The notes: generated by a model from the letters alone, not told the origin. Numbered from the stretch's first letter, positions 7,561-16,862 are shown. The stretch is 39,410 nt of DNA from an uncultured Oscillospiraceae bacterium (GCA_910579125.1 CAJTTH010000024.1:1-39410); one strand, 5' to 3'. A program made the numbers and translations.

Positions 7561-10026
7561 TTAGTTTGAACCGAAGGTGATCTTCCAGTTCTTAGGAACA
7601 CCGTCGATAGGACTTTCAAGACTGTCCTTGCTCATAAGATCTGTGGGCATTACTTCGGGGTAACAGCCCGTAAATGCGTAGCCGTCATCAAGGACGTAAT
7701 CCGAAACCGTCAAACCGCCGAAGAACCTGTTGATTGGTCTACTGGAATGAGCATCTGTCTTTGCCTTAAATGTCATATATGGAGCATAGACGTAGCCATA
7801 AAAGCTGTTATTTTCAGTCTTCCTCATGTAAGAAACAGGCGAAAGATTTTGTGAAAAACGAATCTCTGCACTTTCATTGGAGTTTACAAGGAAGATATTG
7901 GTAGTCGGGTAGATAACCTCTGATTCTCCCTTTGAGTTTATGAAACTTACACGCGTTTTCAAATCGCCGGGGCTGTTAAGATATGTGTCAATAGCTGGCT
8001 TGTGAATTCTGTTGTTGCAGAGTGCTTTTTTCTTGAAGTATTCGGTATCGGGGTCTATTTCATCAGACTTTTTACCATCGTTGGATTCGCAGTCGGAATT
8101 GGGGCAGAATGTGCAGACCTTGCCGTGCGTTTTGCAGAATACAAATTTTGCAGGTTTGCCGCAGTACACACATTCTTTTTCCTTATCGTCAATCTTCGTC
8201 TCGATTTTATAATCGCAGCCGTCGCTGTCATTACAGTCTCTGTGAATGAACTGAGCTGCGTTGACAGAAGGAACCATGCCGTTAAATTGTGTTCCATTGT
8301 TAAGATTTGCACTGTTGTAAACCTTGCCGTCCGCTGCAGTCGTTTCTTGACCGCCCAGCATTACAAACCAACTGTAATGCATAAATTGCTGACCACTCAC
8401 GTCTTGATAGGTTGTACCCTCCGGAATATCAATTACTACCGAGCCTTTACCCTTTACAAGAATTGTCTTGGACTTAAGAGTACCCAAATTAAATCCTGTG
8501 CTTTCACCATGATTTCCGGGGAACCACGCAAAGGTTTCTGGCTTTCCGTCACCATCAACATCAAGATATGGTTTTACTCTCAATGTTATAATGTTATCGG
8601 GATTGTAACCTGTATCAATAACTATCGTAAGCGGTTCGCTATTGCCCGGATCACTCCCCTCAAAGCCTGTGATAGTCCCCTTGCGGGTCACGATCTTATT
8701 AGTTATCGTTGTGTCGTTTGCGGATTCCGAGTCGGGATACGCAATTGTAAATGTATGCTTCATTTTATCGGCTTGATAGGTTCCGTCGCCGTCGCCATTA
8801 AGTTTGATTTTAAAATCGCCCGCAACATCGGAATCCTTGATCTTCCATTTATAATAGGAATCCGATTTGGTCTTTTCTTCAAGCTGCTCCACGACCTCGT
8901 CATAAGTAAGCCCGGGTACGGAGTCGTCCCATTTGGTGAGCGAAGCAGGCATTCCGCCTTGAACAACTCCGCCCTCCTCGATGATAGAACCGTTTATATA
9001 CAAATTGCCGAGTGTTATATTGCCTGCCTGAATATGGATATCTCCGTCTACATACAGATTTACAGCACTAAGATTCGCACCTTGTATTATGTACACGTCT
9101 CCCAGTACATAAACGTCGTACTTTTCGCCGTCCACCGAGGCAAACGTACTGCCCCATTGAGCAAGCGACAAATTACGTCCGACATAAATGCTGCTGCCTC
9201 CGAGGAGCCTAATGTTGTTGTTGCCGTTGTTTGTCAAATCGCCTCTGATAGCCCATGTCGTCGGTCTGGTCAGAAATGATGCTGATGCATAACCGCCGGT
9301 GTCGTCGCCAATAGGCATAAACCATTCTTGCACAGTAAACGAGCCGCCCGTCGCAAGGTTACCCGCCATATAGTTCGCCTTGCTTCCGTACATATTTGTG
9401 AACGTAAACTCGGTATCGAAGAAAACGTCCGTAAGGAAGTAACCGCCGTCAAGGTACGCGTCATTCGGAACGTAGCCTGTCGCCGCGAAAACGCCGCCGT
9501 CGCTGCTCGGTACTGCGGGAGTATCGCCCGCTTCAAGGTGAACATAAGTATGCAGTATCTCGCTCTGCCCGTTTACAACGGACGTTGTCGCAATATCGAA
9601 TGTCCAACAATCCTTGCCGCCTACCTTTTCATTGGGCAGACGGGTTATATCAACGGAATACGCGCCAAGCTGCTCAAGACGCGCCGCCTCGTCTGCACTC
9701 ATATCCGCGCCGGGAGTAAAGCTGCCGGTAAAGTCGTTCAATCCGGTCGTAATCGTTTCGCCCTCGTTGAGTTCAAACATTGCCTTAGACAATCCCTCGC
9801 GGAAAGAGCTTGACGAATCGTTCAGACCCGCAAAAAGCATTTCCGTTATAGAGGAAGCGGACTGATACGACTGATGCTGAAAGAACGTCGCATATTGTGT
9901 CGTCCGCGACGAGATCACCGAGAAATACATTGCCACGCACGCGATCATAAGCGCCGTCATCGTACTGATAACCATAAACAGCGCACTTCCGCGGTTGCTG
10001 GTATATCTTCTCAATGCGTGTGTCAT
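7561..10026 (-). CDS. Very large PilX-like minor pilin / tip protein
   Basis: An 821-residue protein. The N-terminus (RRYTSNRGSALFMVISTMTALMI...) resembles PilX-type minor pilins, with a basic leader, a Gly-Ser junction and a long hydrophobic helix. About residues 279-347 show regular short repeats of the form Y-V-x-G-D/N-x-x-I/L, suggestive of a beta-solenoid. Around residues 600-655 is a cysteine cluster with two CxxC pairs and further Cys residues, unusual for an exported protein and possibly a metal site or disulfide-rich knob. Family PilX proteins are far shorter, so this is a candidate tip adhesin. The codons at about 7740-8900 look more AT-rich than in neighbouring genes. The start has AAAGGAGG upstream. 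Confidence 0.85.
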   Translation of the reverse strand: MTHALRRYTSNRGSALFMVISTMTALMIACVAMYFSVISSRTTQYATFFQHQSYQSASSITEMLFAGLNDSSSSFREGLSKAMFELNEGETITTGLNDFTGSFTPGADMSADEAARLEQLGAYSVDITRLPNEKVGGKDCWTFDIATTSVVNGQSEILHTYVHLEAGDTPAVPSSDGGVFAATGYVPNDAYLDGGYFLTDVFFDTEFTFTNMYGSKANYMAGNLATGGSFTVQEWFMPIGDDTGGYASASFLTRPTTWAIRGDLTNNGNNNIRLLGGSSIYVGRNLSLAQWGSTFASVDGEKYDVYVLGDVYIIQGANLSAVNLYVDGDIHIQAGNITLGNLYINGSIIEEGGVVQGGMPASLTKWDDSVPGLTYDEVVEQLEEKTKSDSYYKWKIKDSDVAGDFKIKLNGDGDGTYQADKMKHTFTIAYPDSESANDTTITNKIVTRKGTITGFEGSDPGNSEPLTIVIDTGYNPDNIITLRVKPYLDVDGDGKPETFAWFPGNHGESTGFNLGTLKSKTILVKGKGSVVIDIPEGTTYQDVSGQQFMHYSWFVMLGGQETTAADGKVYNSANLNNGTQFNGMVPSVNAAQFIHRDCNDSDGCDYKIETKIDDKEKECVYCGKPAKFVFCKTHGKVCTFCPNSDCESNDGKKSDEIDPDTEYFKKKALCNNRIHKPAIDTYLNSPGDLKTRVSFINSKGESEVIYPTTNIFLVNSNESAEIRFSQNLSPVSYMRKTENNSFYGYVYAPYMTFKAKTDAHSSRPINRFFGGLTVSDYVLDDGYAFTGCYPEVMPTDLMSKDSLESPIDGVPKNWKITFGSN

Positions 10027-10072
10027 AATGTCCTCCTTTCAAGTATTCACAGTTTTCCGTTATGCAACAGTC

Positions 10073-10094
10073 GGTGCGAATAAAAATCCGCACC
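10073..10094. other. Intercistronic hairpin
   Basis: A perfect six-pair inverted repeat GGTGCG/CGCACC with a ten-base AT-rich loop, in the 81-base gap between the PilO-like and PilX-like genes. There is no U tract after it on the minus strand, so an RNA-processing or stability role is more likely than termination. Confidence 0.5.
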
Positions 10095-10107
10095 TATGCC
10101 GCTGAAA

Positions 10108-11034
10108 TTACGCAGAAATTCCGTCCTGAGCGTCGAGCTGAGCAGTAGGATCCTGCATACGCTCTATGCAATAGAACGTCATGGTGTCCGACCACGAGTA
10201 GATGTAATCGGTTATGCCGGCGATCTCCTTGTTATCCTGAGTGCCGGGCTCGTTGACCGTCGGGGTCGTCTGGTTCGCCTCTTGGGTGGGAAGACCCGTC
10301 GCCGCCGTCAAAGCAGCTCTGCCAGCTTCTTCCATTGTCTTGTTGAGTTCCTCGACGAGTTTGTCGTATTTGTCGGTGACTTCCCAATAATCGAGCGTCA
10401 GACCGTTCACTTTCATCGCTTTTCTCACGGAATTGCCGTTCTCGTCCTTAAAGTAGGAGTTTATCTCGTCCATAAACTTAACAAGCTCCTCGCGGTCGAT
10501 AGCGGTAACCGTGAAGTCCACCGTGCTCGCGCCGATAGTCTGCGCGCTGCCGAGCGTCGACTGAAGAAGATCGCGGCGCGCGTTTTTCGCGGCGGTCTTT
10601 TCGTCTATCTCAAGACCTTGCGTAGCGTAGGTTTTCAGATCGTAAGAAACGTCTGTCGGGGTAAAGAACTGTGTACCGAGAGTAGCCGTGCCGGGTTCGC
10701 CGACGGTCAGATCCTGTACAACGACCTTTGCGGTGCACTGGCTCAGAAATTCTCTGAACGCCGCGTCCGCCTCGTAAGAGGTCATTTCAGGGAAGAACAT
10801 ATCCGCCATGTGCTCGCCGTTCTGGTATGCCTCGATTATCTGGTCTCTGAGCGGAGCTTTTCTCTGTTGCTCCTCAACAGCCTTATTGTATTCCGCCTGC
10901 TTTGCAGCAAGGGATTTTGTCGAGGTATCTATATCCTCGATTTTAGGCTTTACAAGCAGCCACGCGCCAAGTCCGAGGATCACGATGATTATGATTATCA
11001 GTGCGCCTATGCGCTCTTGTTTACTCAGTTTCAT
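10108..11034 (-). CDS. pilO: PilO-like type IV pilus assembly protein
   Basis: A 308-residue bitopic membrane protein. A short cytosolic start (MKLSKQER) precedes one membrane helix at about 9-27, then a coiled-coil-like region (about 36-60, rich in Lys, Glu and Gln) and an extracytoplasmic domain. This is the architecture of PilO, which pairs with PilN to connect the cytosolic PilM ring to the pilus platform. It is longer than typical PilO (about 200 residues) and has a Pro/Thr/Gln-rich stretch near 265-280. The assignment rests on topology and position directly after the PilM-PilN fusion. Its start overlaps that gene's stop (TAATG), implying coupled translation. Confidence 0.75.
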   Translation of the reverse strand: MKLSKQERIGALIIIIIVILGLGAWLLVKPKIEDIDTSTKSLAAKQAEYNKAVEEQQRKAPLRDQIIEAYQNGEHMADMFFPEMTSYEADAAFREFLSQCTAKVVVQDLTVGEPGTATLGTQFFTPTDVSYDLKTYATQGLEIDEKTAAKNARRDLLQSTLGSAQTIGASTVDFTVTAIDREELVKFMDEINSYFKDENGNSVRKAMKVNGLTLDYWEVTDKYDKLVEELNKTMEEAGRAALTAATGLPTQEANQTTPTVNEPGTQDNKEIAGITDYIYSWSDTMTFYCIERMQDPTAQLDAQDGISA

Positions 11035-12686
11035 TATTCGGTCACCTCCTGATTTCCTTCGCCCTCCGGCTCTGACGCGTTAAGATCGATTGTTGCGTTC
11101 TCCTCGTCGCTGCCCATTTTGAGCTGCATTGTCATGCTGAACGAGAAAATCGTATCATACGTTCTTTTGCCGTCTGCGGAGATGATAGCGTATGTACCCC
11201 ACTCGGTAACATTGTCTTTCGTAAAGCCTGTGTATGAAACATTCACAAAATACGGATCGCCGTATTTGTCAAGAACCTTGTTTGTAAGGTAGTCCGCGTA
11301 TCTGGACGGTATTGAGGACGGATCGCCCTGAGAAAGCCCTCTGAATGTGACCGTAACATCGTAATTGGAAACGGAAACGGTCGCGATCTCAAGCTGTTCG
11401 TTCGCCTGAAGCAGCTTATCCTCGGTGTTGGTAAGCGGCTCGCTCACCTTGTCGAACACATATTTCTGCACCTTGGGCTGATAATCGAACAGCAAACCTG
11501 TCTTGTTGACGGTATCGTTATAGCTGTTGAAGCCCGCAAGCATGGCGTCTCTTTCGGCAACGATCTTGAGGTCGTTCTGCATACCCGGGTCATTTATCCT
11601 TGCGTCGAGCGAGCTTATTTCCTTTTTAATGTTATTGTTGATGAAGTCGCATACCAGAACAGCGCCGCCGACTACCGCTGCGGAAGCGACGATGCCTCCC
11701 ACAAGCGCAAGCAGGAACGAATTCGCGCCCTTAGATTCCTTCGCGGAGGTAGCCTCCAGCAGGTTGATATGCTCAAGCTCCTTGTTGCGGCGGTAGAGCG
11801 CGCCGACAGCGTTCGCAAACTTTACAAGATCCTGTTCCGTGCCCGAGATGATCGAGCTGGGCATCTTGAATACGCTCGCCGGAATATTGAACTGCGATAT
11901 TGCGTTGGTGATCTCCGAGAAGCTCTCGATGTCGCCGTAGAACAAAATTTCCTGAAGCGGCTTTTCGGTTCTGCGCGATCTGATGAACTGGAGCATTCTG
12001 AACAGATTATCGTAAACCGCGCGACTTACATAGTCGGGGGCGTTTTCATAATCGTTCGGGTCAATGTTGAAGAAACGCGAGAACGCGAGCTGACCCTCCT
12101 CATACAGGTTCATGTTGAGGAAGCTCTTGTCGATCTGAATAAGCAGGATCGGCATTCTCTCTACCAGCTTCGGGGTATTGAGGATAAGGCGCGTTACGGA
12201 GTTGTTGGAGATGTTTACGCCTTTAAGTTGTAATCCGATGTGCGAGAACAGTCTTACATATCCGTCAACCAATCTCTGAGGACAAGCCGCCGCGATGACC
12301 TTGAGCATCTTGTTCTTCTCCGCGTCCTCGGTCTCACCGGCTATAGTAAAGGATATGTTGAAGTCGTTGGAGACGTTCATATTCGACTGGATCATCGCCT
12401 CGATGATAGCCGGATTCTTCATATTCTTCGGCTTTGCGACGATCATTTCCTTGTAGACGATCGAACTCGAGGTAATGGAAACTATTGCCTCTTTCTCCTT
12501 GATATCCTTGCTCTTGATGATGTCGTTAAGTTCCGCCGCTACCATGGGAACGTCGGTAACATAACCGTTTGAAACCATGCCGAGTGACAATTCGCGCATA
12601 TCCGCGTCCTGTACTCTTATCTTGTTACCGCTGTGGACGCCTCTTACGAGCTTGATTTGTCTGTCGGTAATGTCTATTGAAAGCAT
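11034..12686 (-). CDS. PilM-PilN fusion protein
   Basis: A 550-residue protein that appears to combine two pilus alignment proteins. Residues 1-310 are PilM-like: an actin/FtsA-type fold start (LSIDITDRQIKLV), a second phosphate-type segment (LLIQIDKSFLNMNLY) and an ILFYGD region. Near residue 315 it reads INLLEATS, which matches the PilN N-terminal INLLP-type peptide that docks into PilM in other bacteria. A membrane helix follows (about 325-348), then a coiled-coil-like and extracytoplasmic domain like PilN. No separate pilN is present between this gene and pilO, which supports a true fusion. The start at 12686 has a GAGGTG site. The PilN part is inferred from layout and the peptide. Confidence 0.82.
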   Translation of the reverse strand: MLSIDITDRQIKLVRGVHSGNKIRVQDADMRELSLGMVSNGYVTDVPMVAAELNDIIKSKDIKEKEAIVSITSSSIVYKEMIVAKPKNMKNPAIIEAMIQSNMNVSNDFNISFTIAGETEDAEKNKMLKVIAAACPQRLVDGYVRLFSHIGLQLKGVNISNNSVTRLILNTPKLVERMPILLIQIDKSFLNMNLYEEGQLAFSRFFNIDPNDYENAPDYVSRAVYDNLFRMLQFIRSRRTEKPLQEILFYGDIESFSEITNAISQFNIPASVFKMPSSIISGTEQDLVKFANAVGALYRRNKELEHINLLEATSAKESKGANSFLLALVGGIVASAAVVGGAVLVCDFINNNIKKEISSLDARINDPGMQNDLKIVAERDAMLAGFNSYNDTVNKTGLLFDYQPKVQKYVFDKVSEPLTNTEDKLLQANEQLEIATVSVSNYDVTVTFRGLSQGDPSSIPSRYADYLTNKVLDKYGDPYFVNVSYTGFTKDNVTEWGTYAIISADGKRTYDTIFSFSMTMQLKMGSDEENATIDLNASEPEGEGNQEVTE

Positions 12687-12714
12687 ATCTTCACCTCATA
12701 TTTAGATTTTGTCG

Positions 12715-12785
12715 CGCAGCAACGCTTCTCAAAAAAGTTCGCAACCGTTACCTTGTTCCTCTGCTTCACTTTTTTGGCTGCTGCG
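12715..12785. repeat. Imperfect inverted repeat between pilC and the pilM-pilN gene
   Basis: Outer arms CGCAGCA (12715-12721) and TGCTGCG (12779-12785) and inner arms AAAAAAGT (12731-12738) and ACTTTTTT (12768-12775) are perfectly complementary, with a 29-base loop. It fills most of the 126-base gap. On the minus strand the inner stem ends in AAAAAAGT-type pairing without a clean U tract, so it is more likely an RNA-stability or insertion-type element than a terminator. Confidence 0.5.
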
Positions 12786-12812
12786 TTTGATTAACCGAAA
12801 CACTCTCCGGAA

Positions 12813-14003
12813 TTATGTTATATTGGTCATGCTGCCGTAGAGCAACGGGAACATACCGGCAAGGAACAAGCCTATCGCAATACCCATGATAATGATCATC
12901 AAAGGCTCCATCAAGCCGACCAGCTTTGTGATAGCGGAATCCGCCTCTTCCTCGTAATAATCCGCCGCTTTGTTAAGGATCGTATCCAGTGTACCGGATT
13001 CCTCTCCGACAAATATAATCGAGGTAAACATACCCTCAAATATTCCCGTTTTCTCAATCGCTTTCGACATACTCTCACCGAGCTTTATGTCGTTGACGAC
13101 ATCCTCAAACCGCTTCTGAACATAGGAGTTGTTTACAACCGATACCGACTTTTCAATACAGTCGACCATCTGCAGACCCGCGCCGTAGAGGTTCGACATA
13201 TTTCTCGCGAAGCTGCCCGTGTAGATCGTCGCCATCAGCTTGCCGACTTTCGGGATCTTCAAAAGCATCTCGTCCATCTTCAGTCTTATCGACGGAGTGC
13301 GCAGACACACGAAAATAACAACGATTATCGCGACTATCGCAATAATGTATACATACCATTGGTTTACCAGCGAATCGGAGAACGCCAGCAGCGCCTTTGT
13401 AAGCGCGGAATATGTACTCGGATCGCCCAATCCCGCGAAGCTCGGCAGGATCGCCGCGAAAAGGAATACGATAACGACCAACAGCAAAACCAGCAGAACC
13501 ATAGGGTAGACCATTGCGGATTTCGCTTTGTTGGCGGTCTTGTTTGCGTTTGCGTAGTGGTCGGACAATCTGTTCAGCATCTGATCGAGAGTACCCGAAG
13601 CCTCGCCGGCTGCCACCATACTTACAAACATTCCCGGGAAAACGCCGGGCTTTGACGCAAGAACGTCGGAGAAGGATTTACCCTTTTGAACCTCCTCGTA
13701 GATATCCAGAAGCACCGCTTTCGCCTTTTTATTCTCCTGCTGCTCCTGCAGAATGTGCAGCGCTCTTACAAGCGACAGACCCGCAGAAGTCATGGAAGCG
13801 AGCTGACGGCTGATGAAGGATACCTCCTTGGTTTTGAATTTGTATTTGACATCAACAACGCCCCCGCCGAGTTCGCGGTAGCTTGTGAGGTAGATCTTAC
13901 GCTCCTTGAGTTTTGCCTGAAGATCCTTGCTGTCCTCTGCAAGTTCCTGTCCTCTGATGGTACGACCGTTGATATCGGTGGCGACATAAGAGTATTTGTT
14001 CAC
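12813..14003 (-). CDS. pilC: Type IV pilus inner-membrane platform protein PilC
   Basis: A 396-residue GspF/PilC-family polytopic protein, the platform on which PilB and PilT act. It has two repeated GspF domains. The first contains SFISRQLASMTSAGLSLVRAL and GKSFSDVLASKPGVFP, the second ARNMSNLYGAGLQMVDCIE and GESMSKAIEKTGIFEG. Each is followed by membrane helices (about 160-190, 215-235 and 365-390). I chose the GTG at 14003 because GGAGGT lies seven bases before it; an ATG 24 bases further up would place that site inside the gene. The protein then begins with NKYSYVATDINGRTIRG, the usual family start. It is the first gene of the pilus operon, behind its own promoter and a folded leader. Confidence 0.93.
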   Translation of the reverse strand: MNKYSYVATDINGRTIRGQELAEDSKDLQAKLKERKIYLTSYRELGGGVVDVKYKFKTKEVSFISRQLASMTSAGLSLVRALHILQEQQENKKAKAVLLDIYEEVQKGKSFSDVLASKPGVFPGMFVSMVAAGEASGTLDQMLNRLSDHYANANKTANKAKSAMVYPMVLLVLLLVVIVFLFAAILPSFAGLGDPSTYSALTKALLAFSDSLVNQWYVYIIAIVAIIVVIFVCLRTPSIRLKMDEMLLKIPKVGKLMATIYTGSFARNMSNLYGAGLQMVDCIEKSVSVVNNSYVQKRFEDVVNDIKLGESMSKAIEKTGIFEGMFTSIIFVGEESGTLDTILNKAADYYEEEADSAITKLVGLMEPLMIIIMGIAIGLFLAGMFPLLYGSMTNIT

Positions 14004-14095
14004 CTGAAAACCTCCGTTCCCCAACATCTGTTGAAAAATATAGGCGGATCGGCTCCGAATTTTGGGCGCAACTAACCCATAGCCGCCTACTTAAT
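14004..14095 (-). promoter_or_regulatory. Structured leader of the pilus operon (possible attenuator)
   Basis: The RNA between the pilC promoter and start contains UAGGCGG (14089-14083) pairing perfectly with CCGCCUA (14047-14041). Inside are two smaller stems, UGGG/CCCA with a nine-base loop and UCG-GAGC-CGA. Directly after the closing stem comes UAUUUUU. This three-way-junction shape ending in a U tract could be an intrinsic attenuator or a small ligand-binding RNA. No known riboswitch core was recognised. Confidence 0.55.
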
Positions 14096-14101
14096 AAATA
14101 A

Positions 14102-14130
14102 ATTATACCATAAATACAATCTTTTTTCAA
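14102..14130 (-). promoter_or_regulatory. Promoter of the type IV pilus operon (pilC onward)
   Basis: Minus strand TTGAAA (14125-14130), 17-base spacer ending TGG, TATAAT (14102-14107). The TGG before the -10 box makes it an extended -10 promoter. About 90 bases of leader follow. Confidence 0.78.
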
Positions 14131-14324
14131 GCGCTTGTAAACGATTTTTTTCAAATTACAGCTTAAAACTCCCCTTTTTAATGTAGAATTTCAACCGACA
14201 CTTATGTGCAATTTAAACAAATAACCTTTGGTTTTGTTTGAAAAACTTTTTTGAGAACGACGGCATAAGCGGCGCTGCAATCGCGTTTATACGCAAGTGC
14301 GGCTTAATTTCCGCAAAAAAACTA

Positions 14325-14353
14325 TTGATTTTATCGGAATATTGTGGTATAAT
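14325..14353 (+). promoter_or_regulatory. Promoter of glgP
   Basis: TTGATT (14325-14330), 17-base spacer ending TGG, TATAAT (14348-14353), an extended -10 form. The leader has a small GTTCC/GGAAC hairpin near 14393-14407 before the AGGAGA ribosome binding site. The rest of the 14131-14324 stretch holds nothing I can name. Confidence 0.75.
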
Positions 14354-14443
14354 TATTAAGTATATAGAGTTTTTCAAAACGAAATGCGGCGTTCCTCTGC
14401 GGAACCTGCTTTTATGATACGAAGATTAAGATAGGAGAAAAGT

Positions 14444-16813
14444 ATGATTGACAAGACTTTATTGAAGAACGACTTTGAGGACATTCTGCGCGATTCCCAT
14501 ATTCAGGGAAAAACGCGCACGCCCGCACAGCTTCACGACGCGCTTTCACGCGCGATAATGAAACAGGCTGTGCCGATGATGAGCTGCTCCGCGCCGCGCG
14601 GCAGAAGCGCCTCGTACCTCTCTATGGAGTTTTTGATGGGGCGCGCGGTGTATAACAACATCTTATGTCTGGGGCTGCACGACTATGCGGAGGAGCTGCT
14701 CAACAGCGCGGGCGGCAGCCTTAACGATCTGGAGGAGATCGAGGACGCGGCTCTCGGAAACGGCGGCTTGGGCAGACTCGCGGCGTGCTTCCTCGACAGC
14801 GCGGCGACCATGAAGCTCCCGCTGAACGGCTACGGCATACGCTACAAGTACGGTCTGTTTAAGCAGACTATCGAGGACGGTTTTCAGCGCGAATACGCGG
14901 ACGACTGGACGCGCTTCGGAGACCCGTGGAGCAGACGCGTCGACGACGATACGGTGATAGTTCATTATTCGTCGGGCGATGTTAAGGCAGTGCCCTACGA
15001 TATGCCGATATTCGGCTACAAGAACGACTTCGCGGGCACTCTGCGTCTGTGGCAGGCAGAGCCGATAAACGCGTTCGATTTTGACGCGTTCAACCGTCAT
15101 GACTATTTTGCGGCTGCAAAGGGGCAAATAGAGGCGGAAAACATCTCGGGAACGCTCTACCCCAACGACGACGCTCGTCCCGGAAAAATTCTGCGGCTGA
15201 AGCAGGAGTACTTCTTCAGCGCGGCGTCCATGGCGGATCTGGTGAGAAAACATCTTGCGGCGGGGCGCGACATTTACTCGTTCGCAGAGTTCAATACCGT
15301 TCAGCTGAACGACACTCATCCCGTTATCGCTATCCCCGAGCTTATCCGCATACTTGTCACGGAGAGAAATGTTCCCTTTGCGAAAGCGCTCGAGATCGCC
15401 GAAAAGACGTTCAACTACACCAACCACACCATTATGGCGGAGGCTCTCGAGAAGTGGGACTGCGGCATTGTCGAGGAGCTGCTGCCCGAGGTTTACGCGA
15501 TCATACTGCGCATTAACGACGAGTTTATCTCGGATATGTACCGCCGCGGCATTACGCGCGACAAGATAGAGACTATGCAGCCTGTTTCGGGCGGCGTTGT
15601 CCACATGGCGAAAATGGCGATCTACTGCTCGCAGCACATCAACGGCGTTGCAAAGATACACACCGAGATACTCAAAAAGGACGCTCTGCCCGAGTGGTAT
15701 GAGCTGTTCCCCGAGCGTTTCCAGAACAAGACGAACGGCATTACGCCGCGCCGCTGGATCGCGCTCTGCAACCCTAAGCTCTCCGATCTGATAACGAAGC
15801 TGCTCGGCGGCGAGGAATGGATAACCGACCTTTCGCGCCTGAAAGACCTCCGCAAGTACGCGGACGACAGGGAAGTCCTCGAAAAATTCAACAACATCAA
15901 ATATCTTAACAAAACAGTACTGGCAAAGTATATCAAGGAACATGAGGGCATTGAAATCGACCCGAACTCCATGTTCGACATTCAGGCAAAGCGTCTGCAC
16001 GAATACAAGCGCCAGCTGCTCAATGCGTTCAGCATACTGTATATCTATTATGGTATAAAGGACGGCAGCATCGCCAATTTCGCTCCGACTACGTTTATTT
16101 TCGGCGCAAAGGCGGCTCCCGGATACGCGCGGGCAAAGGCGATAATCAAGTATATCAACGAGATCGCGAACCTTGTGAATAACGACGCAGCCATAAACGG
16201 CGCTATCAAGGTCGTTTATGTTCAGAACTACAACGTATCGTATGCGGAAAAGCTGGTTGTTGCGGCGGATATTTCCGAGCAGATATCCACGGCAGGCACA
16301 GAGGCTTCGGGTACGGGCAATATGAAGTTTATGCTCAACGGCACGATGACCCTCGGCACATACGACGGCGCGAATGTCGAAATATGCGAAGAAGCGGGCG
16401 AGGAGAACAACTACATCTTCGGCGCGCGCGTCGAGGATCTCGCGCAGAGAATGCCGACCTACGACCCGAGAAAGCTCTACTCCGAGAACACGCGTATTGC
16501 GCGCGTGCTGAATACGCTGATAGACGGTACGTTCTCGGACGGCGGGAACGGCTCGTTCAGAGAGTTGTACTATTCGCTGCTTGACGGCGCGTCGTGGCAC
16601 AGACCCGACCACTACTATCTGCTCGGCGACCTTGAAAATTACGTTCAAGCCAAGCTCAAGGCGAACAGCGACTTCTGCTTCAACCACGACGAATTTATCA
16701 AGAAGTGCTGGCTGAATATGTCGAGCGCGGGCAAGTTCAGCTCCGACCGCACCATCGCGGACTACGCAAACGAAATATGGAAGATCGCTCCCGCAGACGG
16801 CAAGAATATATAA
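14444..16813 (+). CDS. glgP: Glycogen/alpha-glucan phosphorylase
   Basis: A 789-residue cytosolic enzyme that releases glucose-1-phosphate from alpha-1,4-glucans with orthophosphate and pyridoxal phosphate (PLP). Hallmarks are ENAALGNGGLGRLAACFLDS-type sequence here read as EDAALGNGGLGRLAACFLDS, the active-site stretch GYGIRYKYGLFKQ, and EASGTGNMKFMLNGTMTLG, whose Lys binds PLP. The length matches the bacterial family. The start has AGGAGA eight bases upstream. It is a single-gene unit with its own extended -10 promoter and a strong terminator, and is divergent from the pilus operon. No glycogen synthesis genes are in view. It suggests storage or dietary starch use. No frameshift or missing motif was seen. 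Confidence 0.97.
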   Translation: MIDKTLLKNDFEDILRDSHIQGKTRTPAQLHDALSRAIMKQAVPMMSCSAPRGRSASYLSMEFLMGRAVYNNILCLGLHDYAEELLNSAGGSLNDLEEIEDAALGNGGLGRLAACFLDSAATMKLPLNGYGIRYKYGLFKQTIEDGFQREYADDWTRFGDPWSRRVDDDTVIVHYSSGDVKAVPYDMPIFGYKNDFAGTLRLWQAEPINAFDFDAFNRHDYFAAAKGQIEAENISGTLYPNDDARPGKILRLKQEYFFSAASMADLVRKHLAAGRDIYSFAEFNTVQLNDTHPVIAIPELIRILVTERNVPFAKALEIAEKTFNYTNHTIMAEALEKWDCGIVEELLPEVYAIILRINDEFISDMYRRGITRDKIETMQPVSGGVVHMAKMAIYCSQHINGVAKIHTEILKKDALPEWYELFPERFQNKTNGITPRRWIALCNPKLSDLITKLLGGEEWITDLSRLKDLRKYADDREVLEKFNNIKYLNKTVLAKYIKEHEGIEIDPNSMFDIQAKRLHEYKRQLLNAFSILYIYYGIKDGSIANFAPTTFIFGAKAAPGYARAKAIIKYINEIANLVNNDAAINGAIKVVYVQNYNVSYAEKLVVAADISEQISTAGTEASGTGNMKFMLNGTMTLGTYDGANVEICEEAGEENNYIFGARVEDLAQRMPTYDPRKLYSENTRIARVLNTLIDGTFSDGGNGSFRELYYSLLDGASWHRPDHYYLLGDLENYVQAKLKANSDFCFNHDEFIKKCWLNMSSAGKFSSDRTIADYANEIWKIAPADGKNI

Positions 16814-16829
16814 TAGATTTTCAAAAAAC

Positions 16830-16862
16830 TTCTCCCGTTGCAAAAAACGGGAGAAATTTTTT
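16830..16862 (+). terminator. Rho-independent terminator of glgP
   Basis: Ten-pair stem TTCTCCCGTT/AACGGGAGAA with loop GCAAAA, followed by ATTTTTT, 16 bases after the glgP stop. Confidence 0.92.

Noticed and set aside
8002..9279. A 425-codon plus-strand frame within the PilX-like gene
   Set aside because: No ribosome site, no promoter and no family likeness; it lies antisense inside a gene with a clear prepilin-like start.
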